A DNA stretch of 64,000 bases, from contig OZ241915.1 in NCBI GenBank assembly GCA_965203795.1, positions 372,001 through 436,000 on the forward strand, read 5' to 3'. This DNA is from CBDBBY01 sp965203795. GTDB taxonomy: Bacteria > Pseudomonadota > Alphaproteobacteria > Rhodobacterales > Rhodobacteraceae. The notes under the pieces were generated by a model that worked only from the letters and a program-made list of their open reading frames with translations, was not told the origin of the DNA and ran no database searches. The translations under genes and the position numbers were made by a program. Positions 24,967 to 32,812 of this stretch are shown piece by piece. Each line of letters starts with the position of its first letter. Position 1 is the stretch's first letter.

Positions 24967-26693
24967 GGGTCCGCCCTCGAGATTTCGTCCGGGAAGTGCT
25001 TGATCGTCAGGCGGATCGGGTTCGGCGCCGCCTGGCCGAGGCCGCAGATCGAGGCGTCGGCCATCGCCTGGCACAAATCCTCCAGCAGCTCGGCGTCCCA
25101 GGCGTCTTCGCTCATCAGCTTGACCGCCTTTTCGCAGCCCACGCGGCAGGGCGTGCACTGGCCGCAGCTTTCGTCCTCGAAGAACTTGAGCATGTTCAGA
25201 GCGGCGGCGCGGGCGGAGTCCCGGTCGGACAGCACGACGACCGCCGCCGATCCGATGAAGGAGCCGTGGGGCTGCAGCGTGCCGAAGTCGAGCGGAATGT
25301 CGTCCATGCTTGCGGGAAGCAGGCCCGAGCTCGGCCCGCCGGGCTGGTACGCCTTGAATTCGTGCCCGTCGAGCATGCCGCCGCAATGATCGTCGATCAA
25401 CTCCCTGATGGTCAGCCCGGCGGGAGCGATCACGACGCCGGGCCGCTTCACCCGGCCCGAGACCGAGTAGCTTCGCATGCCTTTGCGGCCGTTCGCGCCG
25501 CGGCCGCCGAACACGTCGGCACCCTCCCGCGCGATCCGGGCCACCCAGTAGAGGGTTTCGACGTTGTGGACGAGCGTCGGGCGGTTGAAGACGCCCACCT
25601 GCGCCACGTAGGGCGGGCGGTGGCGCGGAAGGCCTCGCTTGCCCTCGATGCTCTCGATCATCGCGGATTCCTCGCCGCAAATGTAGGCGCCTGCGCCTCT
25701 GCGCAGATCGATGCGGCCTTCGGCCGCGATTCCCGCCCGCTCGAGTTCCGCGATCTCGTCCGCCAGGATGCTCAGCGCCGCAGGGTACTCGTCGCGGATG
25801 TAGACGAAGCAGGTTTCGGCCTCGACGGCCCATGCCGCGATCAGCATCCCCTCAAGGAACATGTGCGGCTCCCGCTCAAGGAAATAGCGGTCCTTGAACG
25901 TGCCGGGCTCGCCTTCGTCGCCGTTCACCGCGAGATGCCTCGGCCCGTCCTCCGCCCGGACGAACGACCATTTCCTTCCCGACGGAAACCCCGCGCCGCC
26001 CATGCCCCGAAGCCCGGAATCGAGGATCTCCTGCTGCAATTCGTCCGCGGATCGGCCTTGTTCCGACCGGAGCGCCTCCAAGGTCCGGTAGCCGCCGCCC
26101 GCCCGGTAGGCGGCGAAGCGCTGGCAGTCCGGAATCCTCGGCCGGGTGTCGCCGGCGGCCGCCGCAGCCGCGACGGCGTCGGTGTCGGCGCGGTCGATGT
26201 GGTTGTGGCCGACCTCGACCGCAGGCGCGGCATCGCAACGGCCCATGCACGGCGCCCGGACCACCCGGGCCTTCCCGGGCGGAAGCCGGGATTGAAGCTC
26301 CTTCATCAGCTGCTGCGCGCCTGCAAGCTCGCATGACAGCGAGTCGCATACCCGGATTGTCAGAGGCGGGGGAGGGGAGTCCCCCTCCCGAACCAGATCG
26401 AAGTGCGCATAGAAGCTCGCGACCTCGTAGGCTTCCGCCTGCGGAATGTTCAGCTCCTCTGCGAGCGCTCGCAAATGCGCGGCGGAGATGTGCCCGTATC
26501 GATCCTGTACAAGATGGAGGAACTCAATCAGCAGATCGCGCCGCCGCGGCCTCGCGCCCAGCAGCTCCCGGACTTCCGCCAGCGCCGAAGGGTCGGTCTG
26601 GCGGCCCTTGATAATCCTCCGCCCCTTGCCCTTGCCCCGTTTCCAGACGCCGGGAGGGACGGCATCGGCCTTGCGCGTCGCGAGATCGTTCAT
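24963..26693 (-). CDS. fdhB: Formate dehydrogenase beta subunit (NuoE-NuoF fusion)
   Basis: A 576-residue fusion. Residues ~20-160 match NuoE: RYGHISAAHLRALAEELNI, and cysteines in CDSLSCELAG and APCMGRCDAAP for a [2Fe-2S] cluster. The rest matches NuoF: GMGGAGFPSGRKWSF and NGDEGEPGTFKDR (FMN/NAD site), GAGAYICGEESAMIESIEG, and ESCGQCTPCRVGC for a [4Fe-4S] cluster. It passes electrons from FdhA to NAD+. The ATG at 26693 begins MNDLATRK; the open frame upstream is antisense to fhs and is not used. Confidence 0.92.
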   Translation of the reverse strand: MNDLATRKADAVPPGVWKRGKGKGRRIIKGRQTDPSALAEVRELLGARPRRRDLLIEFLHLVQDRYGHISAAHLRALAEELNIPQAEAYEVASFYAHFDLVREGDSPPPPLTIRVCDSLSCELAGAQQLMKELQSRLPPGKARVVRAPCMGRCDAAPAVEVGHNHIDRADTDAVAAAAAAGDTRPRIPDCQRFAAYRAGGGYRTLEALRSEQGRSADELQQEILDSGLRGMGGAGFPSGRKWSFVRAEDGPRHLAVNGDEGEPGTFKDRYFLEREPHMFLEGMLIAAWAVEAETCFVYIRDEYPAALSILADEIAELERAGIAAEGRIDLRRGAGAYICGEESAMIESIEGKRGLPRHRPPYVAQVGVFNRPTLVHNVETLYWVARIAREGADVFGGRGANGRKGMRSYSVSGRVKRPGVVIAPAGLTIRELIDDHCGGMLDGHEFKAYQPGGPSSGLLPASMDDIPLDFGTLQPHGSFIGSAAVVVLSDRDSARAAALNMLKFFEDESCGQCTPCRVGCEKAVKLMSEDAWDAELLEDLCQAMADASICGLGQAAPNPIRLTIKHFPDEISRADP

Positions 26694-26884
26694 GTCGTTC
26701 GCCGCCTGCCTTCCGTGCCACCCGGCGTAGCCTGCGGCTGACCACCGCCGCGTGCCTTCAGGCAGTTCCTTGCCGCGGCGCACAAAGGCAACAGAAGCAG
26801 GGCAATTGCAACCGCGGAAGCCATGCCCGAAACCCGTCCGGCCTCCCTTCGATGCCGACAGCCGGTTCGCTGCGGCCCGCGGCG

Positions 26885-28555
26885 TCAGAACAGCCCCTCG
26901 ATTTCGCCGTCGGCGTTGAACCCGATCGCCTCCGCTGCTGGCGATCTGGGCAGGCCGGGCATGGTCATGATCTCGCCGCATATCGCCACGACGAAGCCCG
27001 CTCCGGCGGACAGCCTCACTTCCCTGATCGGAATGCTGAAGCCGGTCGGTGCGCCTCTGCGGTTCGGGTCGGTGGTGAAGCTGTACTGGGTCTTCGCCAT
27101 GCATACCGGAAGCCCGCCGTAGCCGGCCTCCTCCCACTGCGTCAGCTGCGCCCGGATCTTCTGGTCGGCGACCACCCCGTCCGCGCGGTATATTTCCTTG
27201 GCGACGGCTTCGATTTTCTCGAAAAGCCCTTGGCCGTCCGGGTAGAGAGGCGCAAAGCTCGCGCCGCCGCCGTCGGCGATCTCGACGATTCTGCGGGCGG
27301 TCCCGACTGCTCCCCTCCCGCCGTCGGACCAGTGGGTGTTGACGATCGCCTCCGCCTCGTTCTCCTCGCAGTAGTCCTTGATCGCCTGGATCTCCGCATC
27401 CGTGTCGGTGACGAAGTGGTTGATGCCGACGACCGCCGGAACGCCGAACTTCCTCACGTTCTCGACGTGCCGCCCCAGATTCGCGCAGCCGTCCTTGACC
27501 GCTTGCACGTTTTCCGCGGCAAGATCGGCTTTCGCGACTCCGCCGTTCATCTTCATCGAGCGCACCGTTGTCACGATCACGACGGCTTTCGGGGACAGGC
27601 CCGCCTTGCGGCATTTGATGTTGAAGAACTTCTCGGCCCCCAGATCGGCGCCGAACCCGGCTTCCGTGACCACGTAATCGGCCAGCTTGAGCGCGGTCGT
27701 CGTCGCGATCACCGAATTGCAGCCGTGCGCGATGTTCGCGAACGGACCTCCGTGCACGAATGCCGGGTTGTTCTCGAGGGTCTGGACCAGGTTGGGGCGC
27801 AGTGCGTTCTGAAGCAGGACGGCCATGGCGCCGTCAGCCTTAAGGTCGCGGCAGAACACGGGCGAGCGGTCCCGCCTGTAGGCCACGATGATCCCGCCCA
27901 GCCGCCTGTGGAGATCGTCCAGATCCGTCGCCAGGCAAAGGATGGCCATGACCTCCGACGCCACGGTGATGTCGAATCCCGCCTCGCGGGGAAAGCCGTT
28001 CGCGACGCCGCCAAGCGAAGCGGTGATCTGCCGAAGCGCACGATCGTTCATGTCCATCACGCGACGCCAAGCGACTCGCCTGACGTCGATGCCGAGCGAG
28101 TTGCCCCAGTAGACATGGTTGTCGATCATCGCCGCCAGCAGGTTGTGCGCGGACGTGATGGCGTGGAAATCGCCCGTGAAATGGAGGTTCATCTCCTCCA
28201 TCGGAACGACCTGAGCCCGTCCGCCGCCGGCGGCGCCGCCCTTCATGCCGAAGCACGGTCCGAGCGAAGCCTCGCGGATGCAGATGGCCGCCTTCTTGCC
28301 GATCGCGTTCAAGGCGTCGCCCAGCCCGACGGTCGTGGTGGTCTTGCCTTCGCCCGCCGGCGTCGGGTTCACCGCGGTCACCAGTATCAGGTTCCCGTCG
28401 GGACGCTCCCTTGCCGACTCGGTGAATTCGTCCGTGAGCTTCGCCTTGTCGTGCCCGAACGGCAGGAGATGCTTCGGCGGAATGCCGAGCTTCGCTCCGA
28501 CATCCTGGATCGGCAGCTTGCTGGCCTGCCGTGCGATTTCAATATCCGTGGCCAC
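26885..28555 (-). CDS. fhs: Formate-tetrahydrofolate ligase
   Basis: Fhs (556 residues) joins formate to tetrahydrofolate using ATP, giving 10-formyl-THF. The P-loop TPAGEGKTTTTVGLGDAL, REASLGPCFGMKGGAAGGG, NLHFTGDFHAITSAHNLLAA, FVHGGPFANIAHGCNS and TEAGFGADLGAEKF are all diagnostic. The GTG at 28555 has AGGAGG seven bases upstream and opens MATDIEIARQ, the family N-terminus. It lies between fdhBA and frc on the same strand, so formate made by one can be used by the other. Confidence 0.96.
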   Translation of the reverse strand: MATDIEIARQASKLPIQDVGAKLGIPPKHLLPFGHDKAKLTDEFTESARERPDGNLILVTAVNPTPAGEGKTTTTVGLGDALNAIGKKAAICIREASLGPCFGMKGGAAGGGRAQVVPMEEMNLHFTGDFHAITSAHNLLAAMIDNHVYWGNSLGIDVRRVAWRRVMDMNDRALRQITASLGGVANGFPREAGFDITVASEVMAILCLATDLDDLHRRLGGIIVAYRRDRSPVFCRDLKADGAMAVLLQNALRPNLVQTLENNPAFVHGGPFANIAHGCNSVIATTTALKLADYVVTEAGFGADLGAEKFFNIKCRKAGLSPKAVVIVTTVRSMKMNGGVAKADLAAENVQAVKDGCANLGRHVENVRKFGVPAVVGINHFVTDTDAEIQAIKDYCEENEAEAIVNTHWSDGGRGAVGTARRIVEIADGGGASFAPLYPDGQGLFEKIEAVAKEIYRADGVVADQKIRAQLTQWEEAGYGGLPVCMAKTQYSFTTDPNRRGAPTGFSIPIREVRLSAGAGFVVAICGEIMTMPGLPRSPAAEAIGFNADGEIEGLF

Positions 28556-28741
28556 GGCCTTCCTCCTTGCCCGTTCGCGCCCGCCTAATGGCCAAAACCG
28601 GCGCTTTTGGCAACGCGGGCTTTCGAAGCCCATTCGACAGCGGGAACCTTTTTGCCGCCCGCCGGGCGAACCTGCTTTGCGGGCGGGCGCCGTTCGAATC
28701 AACGGCATCGCCTTCCTGTCCGCGAGTATCAAGCGCTCGCC

Positions 28742-28766
28742 GCGCCTCGCTGAAGCGGCGAGGCGC
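28742..28766 (-). terminator. Perfect 9-bp hairpin directly after frc
   Basis: GCGCCTCGC (28742-28750) and GCGAGGCGC (28758-28766) pair perfectly around a 7-base loop; the stem begins at the last base of the frc stop codon. No T-run follows on the - strand. It could mark the 3' end of the gntR-oxc-frc transcript, leaving fhs on its own promoter. Confidence 0.5.
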
Positions 28767-30037
28767 TAGGATGCCGAGCGCCGCGCGTTCCCGACGGCGC
28801 CGGACGCGACGATTTCGTCAAGCTCCTTGCCCGAGAAGCCCAGGAAGTCGGACAGGATTTCCATCGTGTGCTCGCCTAGAAGCGGCGATCTTCCGACCTC
28901 CGCAGGGCTGTCGGACATCTTGATCGGGCAGCCGACGGAAAGGTAGGCTCCCCGCTCGGGATGGTCGACCTCGACGACGGTGCCCGTCGCCCGCAGCCCC
29001 TCGTCCTCGGCGAGCTCCTTCATCGACAGGATCGGGCCGACGGGAATTCCCAGCGGATTGCAAATGTCCATGACCTCGAACTTCGTCCTGGCCATCGTCC
29101 ATTGCTCGATGGTCCCGAAGATCTCGTTCATTCTGGGAAGGCGCGCCTTCAGCGTCGAGTAGTCCGGATCATCCTTCCATTCCGGCTTTCCGATGAGATC
29201 GCAGATCATCGGCCACGCGGCGGCTTGCGTGATGAAGTACGTATAGGCGTTCGGGTCGTCTTCCCAGCCCAGGCATTTGAGGATCCGCCCAGGCTGTCCG
29301 CCGCCGGAATCGTTCCCCGCGCGAGGCGTGGCTTCGCCGAATGGCTTTCCTTCGCTGAACTGCGAGTACTCCTCGAGAGGACCGGCGGCGAGACGCTGCT
29401 GGTCCCGCAGCTTCACTCGGCACAGATTCAGCACGCCGTCCTGCATCGGCGCGAGGACCCTCTGCCCCCGGCCGGTCGATTCGCGCTGGTAGAGGGCCGC
29501 GACTATGCCGATCGCGAGGTGGAGGCCCGTGCCTGAATCCCCGATCTGTGCGCCGGTTATCAATGGGAGCCCGTCAGGCTCGCCCGTGGTGGAGGCCGAG
29601 CCCCCGGCGCACTGCGCCACGTTCTCGTAGACCTTGCAGTCCTCGTACTTGCCGGGGCCGAACCCCTTGATCGAAGCCATGATCATCCGCGGATTGATCT
29701 CGCGGACCCGCTCCCAGCCGAATCCCATCCTGTCCAAGGCGCCGGGAGCGAAGTTCTCCACGAGCACGTCGCATTCCTCGACCAGCCGCGTGAGCACTTT
29801 CCGGCCGTCGGCCGATTTCGAATCCAGCTCGATCGAGCGCTTGTTGTGGTTGAGCATCGTGAAATACAGGCTGTCCGCGCCCGGAACGTCCACGAGCTGC
29901 TTCCGGGTCGCGTCGCCCGCGCCGGGACGCTCCACCTTCACGACATCCGCTCCGAGCCAGGCGAGCAGCTGCGTGCAGGTCGGCCCCGACTGCACATGCG
30001 TGAAGTCGAGTATCTTGACGCCTTCCAGTGCCTTCAT
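28766..30037 (-). CDS. frc: Formyl-CoA:oxalate CoA-transferase
   Basis: A 423-residue class III CoA-transferase that closely follows the Frc pattern: LDFTHVQSGPTCTQLLAWLGADVVKVERPG, SLYFTMLNHNKRSIELD, VYENVAQCAGGSASTTG, the catalytic aspartate D167 in IGDSGTGLH, VLNLCRVKLRDQQRL and the glycine loop GGGQPGRILKCLGWE. Frc moves CoA from formyl-CoA to oxalate, giving formate and oxalyl-CoA. It lies 52 bases after the ThDP enzyme gene and just before fhs and formate dehydrogenase, which fits formate as the product. Confidence 0.93.
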   Translation of the reverse strand: MKALEGVKILDFTHVQSGPTCTQLLAWLGADVVKVERPGAGDATRKQLVDVPGADSLYFTMLNHNKRSIELDSKSADGRKVLTRLVEECDVLVENFAPGALDRMGFGWERVREINPRMIMASIKGFGPGKYEDCKVYENVAQCAGGSASTTGEPDGLPLITGAQIGDSGTGLHLAIGIVAALYQRESTGRGQRVLAPMQDGVLNLCRVKLRDQQRLAAGPLEEYSQFSEGKPFGEATPRAGNDSGGGQPGRILKCLGWEDDPNAYTYFITQAAAWPMICDLIGKPEWKDDPDYSTLKARLPRMNEIFGTIEQWTMARTKFEVMDICNPLGIPVGPILSMKELAEDEGLRATGTVVEVDHPERGAYLSVGCPIKMSDSPAEVGRSPLLGEHTMEILSDFLGFSGKELDEIVASGAVGNARRSAS

Positions 30038-30089
30038 ACGCTGCGGGCCCTTTCGAATTCCGGCGGCACCCGGCGGGCGGGAGCGCCGG

Positions 30090-31823
30090 TCATTTGTACA
30101 TCGTCTGCGCCTTGGTGCCCGGCGCGTATTCGTTCGGATCGATCCAGACGTTCACGACGGCGCACCTGCCCGTCCGGGCGATCGCCTCCCGGGACCGCCG
30201 CAGCGCCGGACCGATCTCGCCGGGGTCCCGGACCTCTTCGCCGTATCCGCCGATCATCTTTCCGAACTTGCTGAATTCCACGTCGCCGAGCTTGTTGCCG
30301 ACATCGCCGCGGTCGGCGCCGTATTTGGCGATCTGGCCGTAGCGGATCTGGTTCATCGCCGAATTGTTCCCGACGACCGCCAGGTAGGGCGCGCCGAACC
30401 TCTGCGCGGTCTCCATGTCGAACGCGGTCATCCCGAACGATCCGTCGCCGTACAGGCAGACGACCTCCTTGCCGGGATGCGCGAGCTTGGCCGCCATCGA
30501 GAAGCCCGTGCCGACGCCGAGCGATCCGAGCGCGCCGGGGTCCATCCACTGGCCAGGATTCCTCGGACGGACAGCTTGGGCCGAAATCGTCACGACATCG
30601 CCGCCGTCGCCGATATAGATCGTGTCCTCCTCGAGGAACTCGTTGATTTCCCAAGCGAGCCGGTACGGGTGGATCGGCGAGCGGGCGGACTTGAAGAGCG
30701 GCATGAGCTTATCGAGCTTCGCCTCCTCGATGGATCGCAATTCGGCCATCCAGCTCTTCCGCGCCTGCTTCGCGCCTCCGCCGATGCGGCCGGACGCAGC
30801 CTCTGAAACGGCCGAAAGTATCGCGCCCGGATGGCCAGGAAGCCCCAAAGTGACATCCCTGTTCTTGCCGACGGTGGCATAGCTGAGATCAACTTGGACA
30901 AGCGCCGGAGAGGCGATGCGCTTGCCATAGCCCATCCGGAAATCGAACGGCGTGCCCACAATCAGTATCAGGTCGGCGCGCTTGAAGGCGTCGGATCTCG
31001 TCCGGTCGAAATGGTGCGGATCTCCCTGCGGCATCATGCCCCGGGCCGCGCCGTTCATGTAGGCCGGGATGTCGAAGGCGCGGACGAAGCCGATGCATTC
31101 CTCGACCGAGCGGGACGTCCAGACCTGCTGGCCGAACAGCGCGGCGGGGCGTTCGGATTTCGACAGCATGTCCGCGAGAAGATCGATGTCCTTGGGTTCG
31201 CATATGGCGCGCGGCGACGCCCTGTAACGTCCCGGCTTGGGCACGCGGGCCGACTCCAGCGGAATCTCGGCGTCGAGGATGTCCCGCGGGATCTCAAGGT
31301 AGCTGGGGCCGTACGCGCCGGAGAAGCATTCGCGCGCCGCCATGGAAACCATGTCCGCGATTCGTTCCGTCGAGAAAACGCCCGAGGAGAACTTCGTGAT
31401 CGGCGCCATCATGTCGACGTGTGGCAGGTCCTGAAGCGATCCCATCCTGTGCTGGGTCAGCGAGGACTGCCCGCCGATATGGAGAACGGGGCTTTCGCTG
31501 CGGAACGCGGTCGCGATGCCTGTCATGGCGTTGGTGCAGCCGGGGCCTGCGGTTGTGACGACGCAGCCGAGCTTGCCCGTCTGCCGAGCGTAGCCGTCCG
31601 CCGCGTGCGCGGCGACTTGCTCGTGCCGGACGTCGACGATGCGGATTCCCTCGTCGATGCAGCCGTCGTAGATGTCGATTATGTGACCGCCGCACAGCGT
31701 GAAGATCGTGTCGACGCCCTCGTTCCGGAGCGCCTTCGCGACCAGCCGTCCGCCCGAAACCACGTTCCGGTCCGCGCTCTTCCGGGCAAGCGTGTCGTGC
31801 GCGGTCGCGGAAGGGATGTTCAT
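30090..31823 (-). CDS. ThDP-dependent oxalyl-CoA decarboxylase/2-hydroxyacyl-CoA lyase-like enzyme
   Basis: A 577-residue ThDP enzyme of the acetolactate-synthase superfamily: N-domain GGRLVAKALRNEGVDTIF, catalytic glutamate in DVRHEQVAAHAADGYA, and ThDP-binding GDGSFGMTAFDMETAQRFGAPYLAVVGNN. Next to frc it would be read as oxalyl-CoA decarboxylase, giving formyl-CoA. However, where classical Oxc has a Tyr-Glu pair at the substrate pocket (Y120-E121 in Oxalobacter), this protein has Leu-Gln (GSLQDLPH), and its N-domain is closer to ILVBL/2-hydroxyacyl-CoA lyase proteins. Either activity yields formyl-CoA. ATG overlaps the gntR stop (ATGA). Confidence 0.72.
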   Translation of the reverse strand: MNIPSATAHDTLARKSADRNVVSGGRLVAKALRNEGVDTIFTLCGGHIIDIYDGCIDEGIRIVDVRHEQVAAHAADGYARQTGKLGCVVTTAGPGCTNAMTGIATAFRSESPVLHIGGQSSLTQHRMGSLQDLPHVDMMAPITKFSSGVFSTERIADMVSMAARECFSGAYGPSYLEIPRDILDAEIPLESARVPKPGRYRASPRAICEPKDIDLLADMLSKSERPAALFGQQVWTSRSVEECIGFVRAFDIPAYMNGAARGMMPQGDPHHFDRTRSDAFKRADLILIVGTPFDFRMGYGKRIASPALVQVDLSYATVGKNRDVTLGLPGHPGAILSAVSEAASGRIGGGAKQARKSWMAELRSIEEAKLDKLMPLFKSARSPIHPYRLAWEINEFLEEDTIYIGDGGDVVTISAQAVRPRNPGQWMDPGALGSLGVGTGFSMAAKLAHPGKEVVCLYGDGSFGMTAFDMETAQRFGAPYLAVVGNNSAMNQIRYGQIAKYGADRGDVGNKLGDVEFSKFGKMIGGYGEEVRDPGEIGPALRRSREAIARTGRCAVVNVWIDPNEYAPGTKAQTMYK

Positions 31824-32539
31824 GCCTTGGCGTCCGCGGCCAGGGATTCGAGTTCCATGAAGCCCTTCCAGGCCGAAGCGATGTAGTCGTGAAGCCTGAA
31901 CGTGTGTTCCCTAACCAGTCTGTCGGCCAAATCGGCTTCGCGGCCTTCCACGGCCTCGATGATGTTCATGTGGTCGACGACCGACCTGTCGGCGCGGTCG
32001 ACATCCCGCATCGCGCGCCTGCGGATGGGCACCAGGTGGGCGAACACGTCCTCGCCGAGTTCCTGCAGCTTGCTGCATCCCGAAATGCGCATGATCGCGC
32101 CGTGGAAGTCGATGTTCGTCTCCGAGTACTCGTCGATATTGGCTTTGGCTTGGTCTTTCGAGAACTGCGCGGCGATCATGCGAAGCTCCGAGATGGCTTC
32201 GTCGGAAGCGACCTCGCAGGCCAGCCTCGCGGCCATGCTTTCCAGCGCGGCCCAGACCTTCACCAGCTCGAGGATTTCAGGAAGGTCCTTGCGGTTGATG
32301 AAGATGCCCTTCCTCGCCTGGATCGTCACGAAGCCTTCCTGCGCGAGGCGCGCGAGTGCTTCCCGGATCGGCGTCCGCGAAACGCCCATCTGCTTGGCGA
32401 TCCCCCGCTCGTCCAAGCGGAGGTCGGCGTTGCGGTTGTACACGTCAAGTTCGAGGAGCGCTTCCCGGAGCTCCGAGTAGATGTGGTCGCCGAGGGAGAA
32501 ATTCCCTTCGACCGGTTTGAGCACCACCGATTCCGGCAT
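31820..32539 (-). CDS. GntR-family regulator, FCD type
   Basis: A 239-residue GntR regulator. The N-terminal winged helix has LDERGIAKQMGVSRTPIREALARLAQEGFV; the rest is an all-helical FCD effector domain (VWAALESMAARLACE, NIDFHGAIMRISGCSKL, DHMNIIEAVEGREADLADRLVREH). FCD domains often bind small acids through a metal. It is the first gene of the oxc-like/frc unit and overlaps the next start, so it probably regulates its own operon through the site at 32585-32605. Confidence 0.9.
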   Translation of the reverse strand: MPESVVLKPVEGNFSLGDHIYSELREALLELDVYNRNADLRLDERGIAKQMGVSRTPIREALARLAQEGFVTIQARKGIFINRKDLPEILELVKVWAALESMAARLACEVASDEAISELRMIAAQFSKDQAKANIDEYSETNIDFHGAIMRISGCSKLQELGEDVFAHLVPIRRRAMRDVDRADRSVVDHMNIIEAVEGREADLADRLVREHTFRLHDYIASAWKGFMELESLAADAKA

Positions 32540-32584
32540 TCGCCACCATCGCTATCGGGCCGCTGCGAGTCGCTCCGCTGCGCA

Positions 32585-32605
32585 TCTGGTATGCCACACA
32601 CCAGA
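32585..32605. promoter_or_regulatory. Inverted repeat upstream of gntR (candidate operator)
   Basis: TCTGGT (32585-32590) and ACCAGA (32600-32605) are reverse complements with a 9-base spacer, inside CTGGTATGCCACACACCAG. TGGTATGCCA is the kind of half-palindrome bound by FCD-type GntR proteins. It lies 46 bases before the gntR start. Confidence 0.5.
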
Positions 32606-32812
32606 GCGTGTCAATTCGGGCCGGGCTTGGGCAATGCGTTGTCTTGAAGCTCCCTTGTGAAGGGTCTTGGGTTGATTGGGCGTCTCGCCGGCGCGTCAAT
32701 CAGGCCGACGAACGGTTCCATGCCATGCCGGGTGCCGGCGGCCGCGCCTGCAGCCATTGCGAACGTCACGCGCAGCGGCAGATGGGCGCGGGAGAAATTG
32801 CAATGACTGAGT

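Noticed and set aside
22069..25389. Very long + strand open frame (1106 codons)
   Set aside because: It lies antisense to fdhA, which has strong motifs throughout. The + frame is low-complexity (Arg, His, Gly, Ala rich), as expected for a shadow frame in GC-rich DNA.
26694..27614. N-terminal extension of the formate dehydrogenase beta subunit
   Set aside because: The frame is open upstream of ATG 26693 but overlaps fhs on the same strand in another frame and has no NuoE-like sequence; the family N-terminus fits the ATG at 26693.
28556..28741. T-rich stem between fhs and frc as a terminator
   Set aside because: The T-run CCTTTTTG on the + strand comes before, not after, the GC stem, and on the - strand it is a run of A, so it cannot act as an intrinsic terminator for frc.
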